This document shows positions 1 to 4,047 of a DNA stretch of 5,022 bases, in pieces. Under the pieces are notes generated by a model. The model did no database searches. It was not told where the DNA came from and was given only the letters and a program-made list of their open reading frames with translations. Position 1 is the first letter of the stretch; every line of letters begins with the position of its first letter. Source of the stretch: Thermoplasmata archaeon (GTDB taxonomy: Archaea; Thermoplasmatota; Thermoplasmata; Thermoplasmatales; Thermoplasmataceae). Made by a program: the position numbers and the translations under genes. The stretch covers positions 1 through 5,022 of the forward strand of contig JAJZKS010000153.1 in assembly GCA_021850835.1 (NCBI GenBank). The letters are read 5' to 3'.

Positions 1-1
1 A

Positions 2-328
2 ATGCCAGGCGAAGTAAAGTGCAGGCTCCAGTCATGCCCAAGGACTTTTTATTCAGCCAGGGCAGAAGGCGCACACTTTGGAAAAGCCCATCCCGAAGGC
101 AAGACAGACGCAGACATAATCCTCCTTGCGACCCTGAACTCAGACTTCATTCGCATAAGCGGGGAAATCAAGCTTGCAGAGGAAAGGGCCGAGACGTACC
201 AGGAACTTGCTGACATCTCAAGGGAAAGCGTAAGGTCAAGGCGCCTCGAGGCAACTATCCTTCAGGACAAGATCAGGGAGATCAGGCTCAAATACGCAGA
301 CCTTGGAATCCCGCTGGAGGTTCCATAG
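2..328 (+). CDS. C2H2 zinc-finger protein with C-terminal coiled coil
   Basis: The 108-residue product carries one classical-looking C2H2 finger near its N-terminus: C7-x4-C12-x12-H25-x4-H30, with Phe16 four residues after the second Cys. A helical, heptad-like charged region follows at about residues 55-97 (rich in Glu, Arg, Leu and Ile), likely a coiled coil for dimerisation. Single C2H2 fingers of this size are common in archaeal viruses and plasmids, where they usually bind DNA and act as regulators. That role is inferred here, and a protein-binding finger is also possible. The ATG at base 2 fits the usual position of such a finger, but only one base lies upstream, so its ribosome-binding site cannot be seen and the gene may begin further left. 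The stop is followed directly by the next ATG, so the two genes are probably co-translated. Confidence 0.75.
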   Translation: MPGEVKCRLQSCPRTFYSARAEGAHFGKAHPEGKTDADIILLATLNSDFIRISGEIKLAEERAETYQELADISRESVRSRRLEATILQDKIREIRLKYADLGIPLEVP

Positions 329-679
329 ATGGTTAATGTGAAAGGGAAGTACGTAGAGTCAGTCAGCGGTGTATTGAGGGACAAGACCCCTGAGGAGATA
401 ACCTCTTTCCTTGACAGCCTGACGCCAGTGGCATTTCCGAAAGCTCCCCGTGCCAGGATAGTAAGCTCTGACAGAAAAATGAGGGTCAAGCGCCAGCACC
501 TCATTGATGCCGGTTATCTCAGGTACGACATGAGGGGAAAATCCTGCATATGCCTGAAGCACCCGGAATTAGGCGAAATGACATGGAGGCAGTATCTTGG
601 CCATACAAAATTCAGGCATACCAGGGTCTTCAATGCTGCAATCGGGAAGGCCCAGGAGTTCATGGGTGGTGCCCAATGA
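329..679 (+). CDS. hypothetical basic protein, 116 aa
   Basis: I do not recognise the family. The start codon abuts the preceding TAG, and GGAGG at 316-320 lies 8 bases upstream, so both start and translation are well supported. The product is basic in its middle (DRKMRVKRQH around residues 48-57) and has a C-x-C...H group (C73, C75, H78), too little to claim a metal site. The segment of about residues 50-95 (basic helix, short hydrophobic strands, TWRQYL) could be a small winged-helix-like nucleic-acid-binding fold, but this is only an impression. The stop overlaps the next start as ATGA. Position beside a zinc-finger gene on a mobile element would suit a regulatory or replication-accessory role. 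This is not demonstrated. Confidence 0.7.
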   Translation: MVNVKGKYVESVSGVLRDKTPEEITSFLDSLTPVAFPKAPRARIVSSDRKMRVKRQHLIDAGYLRYDMRGKSCICLKHPELGEMTWRQYLGHTKFRHTRVFNAAIGKAQEFMGGAQ

Positions 680-846
680 CTCCTTTAACTGTGCAGGTAT
701 GGAAATTCAACGGCGTAAGGCTGGGCAACATTATGCTGAGGCTGTACAGCGAGAACAACATCTTCATGGCCACAAGCGAAGCTGAGATCTCAGGTTATTA
801 CAAGGAAATCATGCTGAACCGTGAACTTGGAGGGAGATTCCTGTGA
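676..846 (+). CDS. hypothetical small protein, 56 aa
   Basis: This reading frame starts at the ATG of an ATGA overlap with the previous stop and ends in a GTGA overlap with the next gene. GGTGG at 665-669 gives a ribosome-binding site six bases before the ATG. The frame is open further upstream, but those starts lie deep inside the previous gene and lack a ribosome-binding site. The product is small and appears beta-rich (VQVWKFNG, MLRLYSENNIFMA), ending with GGRFL. No metal-binding, membrane or enzyme motif is visible and I recognise no family. Tight coupling on both sides argues that it is translated. Its last codons contain GGAGGGA (829-835), the ribosome-binding site of the next gene. Confidence 0.6.
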   Translation: MTPLTVQVWKFNGVRLGNIMLRLYSENNIFMATSEAEISGYYKEIMLNRELGGRFL

Positions 847-1550
847 ACAAGACAGAAATTAGCTGGACTGACCTTACATGGAATCAAGTATTCGGATGCT
901 CAAAAAAATCCCCTGGGTGCCAGAACTGTTATGCAGAATACCTGACAGTCCACAGATTCCACAGGTCATTTGAAGTGAGGTTGAGACCGGAAAAACTCAA
1001 GGAAGTAAAGAAAATCCCAGCAGGTTCAAAGGTCTTTGTCAATTCAATGTCTGATATGTTCCATGAGAAAGTTCCCTATAATTTCATCGACCAGACCATG
1101 GATGCCATAGCATCAAGGCCCGATGTTATATTCCAAATACTGACAAAAAGGCCGGAGAATGCAGAAAAGTATTACACGGCATCAAAGAGATTCATTCCTT
1201 TTCCTGAAAATCTCTGGCTTGGTGTGAGCGTGGAACTGCCATTGTATGAACCAAGGATAGGTATTTTGAGATATCTTCCAGTTCAGACACGATTCATCTC
1301 CTTTGAGCCATTGCTAGCTGACATCGGCAAAGTCGATTTGTCAGACATAGATTGGATCATCATAGGAGGGGAATCAGGCCCGAATCACCGGCCAATGAAA
1401 ATCGATTGGGCCAGAAGTCTCGTAAAGCAGGCGAAAGAGCAGAATGTTGCAATCTGGATGAAGCAGTTAGGTGGATTCAGGCCGGGGACTAAGCTGGAAG
1501 ATTTGCCTGAAGACTTGAGAATAAGGGAGTTTCCGGGGGTAAAACCATGA
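843..1550 (+). CDS. DUF5131 / phage Gp37-Gp68 family three-Cys protein
   Basis: The 235-residue product has the family hallmarks in order: EISWTDLTWNQVFGC near the N-terminus, the three-cysteine cluster C19-x6-C26-x2-C29 followed by Tyr-Ala, VFVNSMSDMFHE at about residues 64-75, ILTKRPE near 100, LWLGVSVE near 124, RFISFEPLL near 150, IIIGGESGP near 173 and MKQLGG near 206. Length and motif set indicate an intact, full-length member. The family is found on phages, plasmids and genomic islands in bacteria and archaea. It is regarded as radical-SAM-like, related to spore photoproduct lyase, but with a different Cys spacing. As far as I know its reaction is unestablished. A TcmP partner is often encoded beside it, and none is visible here. 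The start is GTG, overlapping the previous TGA, with GGAGG at 829-833 nine bases upstream; no in-frame ATG fits the conserved N-terminus. Confidence 0.93.
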   Translation: MNKTEISWTDLTWNQVFGCSKKSPGCQNCYAEYLTVHRFHRSFEVRLRPEKLKEVKKIPAGSKVFVNSMSDMFHEKVPYNFIDQTMDAIASRPDVIFQILTKRPENAEKYYTASKRFIPFPENLWLGVSVELPLYEPRIGILRYLPVQTRFISFEPLLADIGKVDLSDIDWIIIGGESGPNHRPMKIDWARSLVKQAKEQNVAIWMKQLGGFRPGTKLEDLPEDLRIREFPGVKP

Positions 1551-1687
1551 CCTGTGCATTCGGCAACCACAGGGGAAGGCTGGCAACGGTCTCAATGCCC
1601 GGCTTTGACGGCAAGACCGTGACGAAAATGATCGAGATCTGCGAGGCAGACCAGAGGAACCTTGAATCAAGGACGGTGAAGAAATGA
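1547..1687 (+). CDS. hypothetical small protein, 46 aa
   Basis: This short frame opens at the ATG of an ATGA overlap with the DUF5131 stop and closes in another ATGA overlap with the following gene, so it fills exactly the 140 bases between them. A purine-rich GGGGGT at 1535-1540 precedes the start. The product (MTCAFGNHRG..., ending RTVKK) has two cysteines (C3, C32) and a histidine (H8) but no recognisable metal motif, and a helical, charged C-terminal half. I recognise no family. Coupling to the three-Cys protein makes a shared function possible, but adjacency is the only evidence. Both overlaps have the same form as the other junctions of this region, which is the main reason to accept so short a gene. 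Confidence 0.6.
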   Translation: MTCAFGNHRGRLATVSMPGFDGKTVTKMIEICEADQRNLESRTVKK

Positions 1688-1938
1688 ATGCCATGAAAGA
1701 GATAACTTTTGAAATGCAGACAGAAGCTGCCAAGAAGGTCATCGAAAGGCTCGGTATGCCGGATGAAACAACCTTTGCAGATTACATTGCTGCTATACCA
1801 TTCATTTGTGCCCTCATTTACGGGGATAACCCCACAGAGCACGTGAATTACCTCATGGACAGCCTGAAGGATGAAACCCTCATAATTCACACGAAAATGA
1901 GGAAAGACGCCAGGATGAGGGAGGTAGAGAAAATATGA
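1684..1938 (+). CDS. hypothetical protein, 84 aa
   Basis: The start at 1684 overlaps the previous stop as ATGA and has GGTGA at 1675-1679 four bases upstream. A second ATG at 1693 (MKEI...) is a less well placed alternative. The product looks mainly helical: an amphipathic N-terminal helix (FEMQTEAAKKVIERLG), a more hydrophobic central segment around residues 33-46 (YIAAIPFICALIYG) and a basic, charged tail (KMRKDARMREVEKI). The central segment is short and not clearly membrane-spanning. I do not recognise the family. The gene's last codons contain the GGAGGTAG that precedes the next start, and its stop overlaps that start as ATGA, so the two genes are probably co-translated. Confidence 0.7.
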   Translation: MNAMKEITFEMQTEAAKKVIERLGMPDETTFADYIAAIPFICALIYGDNPTEHVNYLMDSLKDETLIIHTKMRKDARMREVEKI

Positions 1939-2240
1939 ACCCTCAGGATGAAATCCCCGCAATAAAGGACGCAGTCGAGCAGATATTAAGGGAATACCCC
2001 GCAGCAAGGAATTCAGACGTATCCCTGGTCTTCCTCCTCAGCACGAAGATCCGGGGAGTGAAAATCTCATACCTGGAATTCTGCCACCTGGCCGAAGTCT
2101 CTTTTGAGTCAATAAAGCGAATGAGGCAGAAGTTCCAGCAGGAGGGAAAGTACCTTCCAACTGACCCCCGGATAGCAAAACAGAGGGGAAGGAACGCACA
2201 GGCAATGCGTGAAGAAATGCCAAAAATGGAAGTGGATTGA
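1935..2240 (+). CDS. small helical phage-like protein, possible HTH
   Basis: The 101-residue product has a layout I associate with small proteins common on prophages: a helix leading to YPAARNSD (residues 21-28), a hydrophobic segment (LVFLLSTKIRG), a middle helix with conserved-looking SFESIKRMRQKFQQEGKYLP (residues 56-75), and a basic tail (RIAKQRGRNAQAMREEM). The family resemblance is from memory and its function is not known to me. The SIKRMRQK helix followed by a basic tail would suit DNA or RNA binding. The start overlaps the preceding stop as ATGA, with GGAGGTAG ending about eleven bases upstream. The stop TGA is followed directly by the GTG of the next gene. It is the last gene of region A, before the block with GGD-type junctions begins. 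Confidence 0.75.
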   Translation: MNPQDEIPAIKDAVEQILREYPAARNSDVSLVFLLSTKIRGVKISYLEFCHLAEVSFESIKRMRQKFQQEGKYLPTDPRIAKQRGRNAQAMREEMPKMEVD

Positions 2241-2369
2241 GTGAACGATGAATTGTCAATATGGGAAGCCTGCGCCTTCCTTTTCATTGTTGCCCTGGCT
2301 GTTATTCTGATTCCAGTCAGGAAGGTCAAGGAAACAAGGGAACTGATGAATGAGAACGGAGGCGACTGA
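2241..2369 (+). CDS. small single-pass membrane protein, 42 aa
   Basis: This short frame starts with GTG directly after the preceding TGA. No in-frame ATG precedes its membrane segment, and the purine run GGAAGTGGA just upstream is a modest ribosome-binding site. The product has one hydrophobic stretch at about residues 8-25 (WEACAFLFIVALAVILIP) followed by a basic cluster (RKVKETR), which by the positive-inside rule puts the C-terminus in the cytoplasm. It ends NENGGD. The last three residues are encoded by the GGAGGCGAC that serves the next gene as Shine-Dalgarno, making this the first of eight consecutive genes with that ending. I recognise no family. Small membrane proteins of this kind occur often on archaeal viruses and plasmids. 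Confidence 0.65.
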   Translation: MNDELSIWEACAFLFIVALAVILIPVRKVKETRELMNENGGD

Positions 2370-2376
2370 GGATATG
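2355..2376 (+). repeat. junction repeat 1 (SD-GGD-stop-start)
   Basis: First copy of the repeated junction AACGGAGGCGACTGAGG. It encodes the NGGD tail and stop of the 42-residue membrane protein, supplies GGAGG at 2358-2362, and is followed by the ATG at 2374. Spacing from GGAGG to ATG is 11 bases. Confidence 0.85.
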
Positions 2377-2469
2377 GCGAAACGAATACCATTATTTAAT
2401 AATGAAACTGGAAAATGGGAATGGCACTGGATTAAATCCGACTTTGAGGAAGAAGAGGGAGGCGACTGA
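2374..2469 (+). CDS. 31-residue acidic peptide
   Basis: A complete frame between two junction repeats: ATG four bases after the upstream TGA, strong GGAGG at 2358-2362, and a stop inside the next repeat. The product begins MAKRIPLFNNETGKWEWHW and ends with an acidic run and GGD. The N-terminal part (ETGKWEWHW, three Trp within a few residues) looks like a small beta-hairpin, and the rest is a charged tail. I know no family for it. Acceptance rests on the junctions, which have the same form as those around clearly real genes, and on the fact that without it a strong ribosome-binding site would have no gene. It could be a remnant of a longer gene trimmed by recombination at the repeats. Confidence 0.55.
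   Translation: MAKRIPLFNNETGKWEWHWIKSDFEEEEGGD
2390..2404. promoter_or_regulatory. AT-rich inverted repeat, possible TATA box or operator
   Basis: A perfect inverted repeat (CATTATT, one base, AATAATG) inside the 31-residue gene. The core TTATTTAATAA resembles an archaeal TATA box and lies about 70-80 bases before the ATG at 2472, leaving room for a transcript start near 2425. No clear BRE is seen and it may simply be coding sequence, so this is a weak candidate for an internal promoter or regulator site. Confidence 0.22.
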
Positions 2470-2474
2470 GGATG
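2456..2474 (+). repeat. junction repeat 2 (SD-GGD-stop-start)
   Basis: GGAGGCGACTGAGGATG with GGAGG at 2458-2462, stop TGA at 2467-2469 and ATG at 2472. The identity with the junction at 3507 continues into the new gene: bases 2458-2481 and 3507-3530 are the same over 24 bases, so the first codons (Met-Ala-Glu) are shared as well. Confidence 0.88.
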
Positions 2475-2639
2475 GCGGAAAGAGAGTTTAACCCATTGGA
2501 ATTGCCTGAAAGTTGTATTCCCGCATATTTACAATATGTGAGATTTCTCCAATTATCGTTTGGAATATCGGATGACGAGGTTAAAGAAATGTGGGCAAAG
2601 AAGAACCCCAACCCCAAAGGAGGCGATAACCATGAGTAG
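2472..2639 (+). CDS. hypothetical small protein, 55 aa
   Basis: The frame starts at the ATG of a junction repeat (GGAGG at 2458-2462, spacing nine) and stops at TAG 2637-2639, overlapping the next gene by eight bases. The product (MAEREFNPLELPESC..., middle QYVRFLQLSFGISDDEVKEMW) seems to be a small helical protein, ending NPNPKGGDNHE. Its C-terminal NPNP-GGD segment is encoded by a 29-base stretch that recurs with one mismatch at the end of the gene at 3521. I recognise no family. The segment ISDDEVKEMW resembles the turn and second helix of a small helical bundle, with nothing catalytic visible. It is short but has the same strong initiation signals as its longer neighbours. Confidence 0.68.
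   Translation: MAEREFNPLELPESCIPAYLQYVRFLQLSFGISDDEVKEMWAKKNPNPKGGDNHE
2601..2634 (+). repeat. junction repeat 3 with NPNP extension
   Basis: AAGAACCCCAACCCCAA followed by AGGAGGCGATAA (2601-2629) matches 3797-3825 with a single mismatch (A/C). It encodes the Asn-Pro-Asn-Pro tail plus GGD. GGAGG is at 2619-2623, eight bases before the ATG at 2632. Unlike the other type it has GATAA in place of GACTGAGG, so the upstream frame runs a few codons into the next gene. Confidence 0.88.
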
Positions 2640-3006
2640 TTATTCCACCGAGTTAAAATTCTCCTCGAGAGTGCTTGGGAATGATGCCGCTTATTCTCTT
2701 TGCAAACGTGAGATTGTGCAGACAATAAGATCACATTTTTCTTTGCCCTGCTATGAAGACGGCACTAACTATGATGATGAATTGCCCGTATATCTGGATG
2801 GGAATCACATAGGCGTGGTGAAAGTTTACAAAGTCCAGGCTGTGTCTTTCCAGGACTTGACGGAATTTGATGCAAAAGTAGGCGGCTTTAGTTCCCTCGA
2901 GGGATTAAAAAAAGCACTTAAAAGGGCAGGTTTTCGTTTTAAGCCTCTGGAGGATTACTATGGATACAGGGTAAGATTTTTCTGGAAATCAAACGGAGGC
3001 GACTGA
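2632..3006 (+). CDS. ASCH-domain protein
   Basis: The 124-residue product fits the ASCH domain over most of its length. KREIVQTIR at residues 25-33 corresponds to the family's N-terminal Lys...Thr-Ile-Arg motif. GNHIGVVKVYKV (57-68) matches the central strands. SFQDLTEFDAKVGGFSSLEGLKKAL (72-96) is the highly typical signature, and a closing strand YRVRFFW (112-118) follows. ASCH domains share a fold with PUA domains and are predicted to bind RNA or modified bases. One bacterial member, YqfB, hydrolyses N4-acetylcytidine. Whether this one is an enzyme cannot be told. The start at 2632 is chosen because GGAGG lies eight bases upstream; the frame is open further upstream but without support. The stop lies in the next junction repeat and the tail reads SNGGD. 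On a mobile element it might act on host or element RNA or on modified nucleotides. Confidence 0.85.
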   Translation: MSSYSTELKFSSRVLGNDAAYSLCKREIVQTIRSHFSLPCYEDGTNYDDELPVYLDGNHIGVVKVYKVQAVSFQDLTEFDAKVGGFSSLEGLKKALKRAGFRFKPLEDYYGYRVRFFWKSNGGD

Positions 3007-3013
3007 GGATGGC
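2991..3013 (+). repeat. junction repeat 4 (SD-GGD-stop-start)
   Basis: AAACGGAGGCGACTGAGG then ATGGC. These 23 bases are identical to 3503-3525. GGAGG is at 2995-2999, stop TGA at 3004-3006 and ATG at 3009, spacing nine. It encodes the NGGD tail of the ASCH protein. Confidence 0.9.
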
Positions 3014-3227
3014 ATTGGATTTTGACAGAGACGGAAATATTAGAGTAAAAGTGTACTCAGAAGACGGAGAGGACTGGAACACTTCATGCCCAGTTTGCGA
3101 CAGGCCAATTTCTGCACATGAGAGGTCAGATGGAATAATTGAGGTAGAAGCTTCGTTTTGCCCTCACTTCAAGGAGTTCGATTGGTATGAGGACACCTTC
3201 ACGTTCAGACCGCAAGGAGGCGACTGA
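3009..3227 (+). CDS. small putative zinc-binding protein, 72 aa
   Basis: The start has GGAGG nine bases upstream in a junction repeat and the stop lies in the next one. The acidic product carries C27-P-V-C30 and, about twenty residues later, C51-P-H53, with H37 between. This is compatible with a small zinc-ribbon-like site (two CxxC/CxH half-sites), although the exact family is not recognised. The N-terminal part (DFDRDGNIRVKVYSEDGEDW) is predicted to form beta strands. The C-terminal part (FDWYEDTFTFRPQGGD) is aromatic and acidic. Overall acidity argues against simple DNA binding and might suit a protein partner or nucleic-acid mimic, which is speculative. The tail again ends GGD, here as PQGGD. 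Confidence 0.75.
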   Translation: MALDFDRDGNIRVKVYSEDGEDWNTSCPVCDRPISAHERSDGIIEVEASFCPHFKEFDWYEDTFTFRPQGGD

Positions 3228-3233
3228 GGAATG
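3214..3233 (+). repeat. junction repeat 5 (SD-GGD-stop-start)
   Basis: AAGGAGGCGACTGAGGAATG. GGAGG at 3216-3220, stop TGA at 3225-3227 and ATG at 3231. One extra A compared with the other copies gives a spacing of ten. The preceding codon is CAA in place of AAC, so the tail is QGGD instead of NGGD. Confidence 0.86.
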
Positions 3234-3518
3234 CAAAACGAAGTTGAGATTAAGATAGGATTCCGTTATCACGTTCTCTCTTTCAATGATGTACTTAAAA
3301 TGGGAATTTTTACTAAAGCGGAATTGACACCTTTGCTTAACTCTGATCATGTACACAGATTGGGCAGACCTTACACTGTGATTGGTGCAGAAGACATACA
3401 TGCAAGAAAATGCTCTATCTGCCATTTTTACTATCTTGTACATCGGGACTTCTGGTTAGATCAATATCCATCCGTTTGGACTAATAAAGAGCCCCAGCAA
3501 GCAAACGGAGGCGACTGA
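3231..3518 (+). CDS. hypothetical protein, 95 aa, CxxC motif
   Basis: Bounded on both sides by junction repeats, with GGAGG ten bases before the ATG. The 95-residue product begins with strands (VEIKIGFRYHVLSF), then has a helical part (FNDVLKMGIFTKAELTPLL) and a C61-S-I-C64-H65 group with another histidine at 71. This half-site could bind a metal with the help of other residues, or be a redox pair; the sequence does not settle it. The C-terminal part is aromatic (FYYLVHRDFWLDQYPSVW). I recognise no family. The tail is ANGGD. Base composition here is clearly AT-rich (19 G+C in the 60 bases 3241-3300), unlike region A and the integrase, consistent with recent acquisition. Confidence 0.72.
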   Translation: MQNEVEIKIGFRYHVLSFNDVLKMGIFTKAELTPLLNSDHVHRLGRPYTVIGAEDIHARKCSICHFYYLVHRDFWLDQYPSVWTNKEPQQANGGD

Positions 3519-3525
3519 GGATGGC
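3503..3525 (+). repeat. junction repeat 6 (SD-GGD-stop-start)
   Basis: Identical over 23 bases to the copy at 2991-3013 and, over 3507-3530, to the copy at 2458-2481. GGAGG at 3507-3511, stop TGA at 3516-3518 and ATG at 3521, spacing nine. Confidence 0.9.
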
Positions 3526-3835
3526 GGAAATAGAACAAGCCAAATATGACATAAGCACATTGAACCCACAAAATGAAAGCGAATTGGCAGAAATTATCAG
3601 AACTCTCGGTTATTACGTAGAACATTCGGAAGAGGGCTACATAGACGTCTATGGAAAATCAAACCGGGGGATGTTAACAAACATCTTAACTATTGAGCAG
3701 GAAGTATTTGACATCATGCAAAATTGTGGGTATGTTGTAAAGAGAGTGTGCTTCAAAGGAGAATTCCAATCTGCATATGTTGTTTTTATAGATGCCAAGA
3801 ACCCCAACCCCAACGGAGGCGATAATGTTGATTAA
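3521..3835 (+). CDS. hypothetical protein, 104 aa
   Basis: The start follows a junction repeat at the standard nine-base spacing. The first three codons match those of the gene at 2472. The product looks like a small alpha/beta protein: helix (ESELAEIIRTLGYYVEH), strand (GYIDVYG), helix (TIEQEVFDIMQNCGY), strands (VVKRVCFKGEFQSAYVVFIDA). The repeated pattern helix-GY(Y)V-strand (LGYYVEH at 29-35, CGYVVKR at 69-75) suggests two related halves or a small RRM/ACT-like fold, an impression that needs a structure prediction. No catalytic motif is seen. The end, NPNPNGGDNVD, is encoded by the same 29-base stretch as the end of the gene at 2472. The stop lies 11 bases into the next gene. Confidence 0.75.
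   Translation: MAEIEQAKYDISTLNPQNESELAEIIRTLGYYVEHSEEGYIDVYGKSNRGMLTNILTIEQEVFDIMQNCGYVVKRVCFKGEFQSAYVVFIDAKNPNPNGGDNVD
3797..3827 (+). repeat. junction repeat 7 with NPNP extension
   Basis: Second copy of the NPNP-type junction (29 bases, one mismatch to 2601-2629). GGAGG at 3815-3819 is only five bases before the ATG at 3825, because the four bases before the ATG in the other copy are missing here. Confidence 0.88.
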
Positions 3836-4043
3836 GCCAAGAATAAGGCCCAGAGCATATTATGCCATTGCCATAGTGGTTGTGATAGTAAATGCAGACA
3901 ATGCGATCAACTCTATTTCCTTCGGTAATCCTGATCCTGTCATGCCGATCTGGAACATAATATGGCAGTCATTTGCGGGCATTGTCCTCTATATCATGGC
4001 AAGGATGGCAATCGCAAACTTCACGAACGGAGGCGATGAGTGA
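3825..4043 (+). CDS. small two-segment membrane protein, 72 aa
   Basis: The product begins MLIKPRIRPR, a basic cytoplasmic-type N-terminus, followed by a hydrophobic segment at about residues 11-23 (AYYAIAIVVVIV), a polar loop with NSISFGNPDPVMP, and a second hydrophobic segment at about 43-65 (WNIIWQSFAGIVLYIMARMAIA). It is probably a two-pass membrane protein with both ends inside. The start at 3825 is favoured by GGAGG five bases upstream; earlier in-frame starts fall inside the previous gene. The tail reads TNGGDE, once more from the Shine-Dalgarno of the next gene, the integrase. I recognise no family. A role at the cell envelope (entry exclusion, egress or conjugation accessory) would be a guess. 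Confidence 0.7.
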   Translation: MLIKPRIRPRAYYAIAIVVVIVNADNAINSISFGNPDPVMPIWNIIWQSFAGIVLYIMARMAIANFTNGGDE

Positions 4044-4047
4044 GATG
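4026..4047 (+). repeat. junction repeat 8 (SD before integrase)
   Basis: AACGGAGGCGATGAGTGAG then ATG. GGAGG at 4029-4033. Two in-frame starts follow: ATG 4036, only two bases after GGAGG, and ATG 4045, eleven bases after. The other copies use five to eleven bases, so 4045 is favoured. The copy still gives the previous protein an NGGD-E end. Confidence 0.8.

Noticed and set aside
1489..2007. Minus-strand open frame of 172 codons
   Set aside because: It lies opposite four tightly coupled + strand genes, has low-complexity, Cys/Pro/Ser-rich antisense character, and no suitable ribosome-binding site was seen.
1943..2392. Minus-strand open frame of 149 codons
   Set aside because: Antisense shadow of the 101- and 42-residue genes, which have overlapping starts and stops and sensible composition.
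2560..2631. Longer start for the ASCH protein at 2560
   Set aside because: It lies wholly inside the 55-residue gene; the strong GGAGG eight bases before 2632 decides the start.
3973..4044. Longer integrase start at 3973
   Set aside because: The added residues read the membrane protein gene in a wrong frame and no Shine-Dalgarno precedes it; GGAGG at 4029-4033 supports 4045 (or 4036).
2355..4047. Junction repeats as a CRISPR array or tandem repeat
   Set aside because: Spacing varies from about 100 to 500 bases, the sequences between are coding, and the copies always sit at gene junctions.
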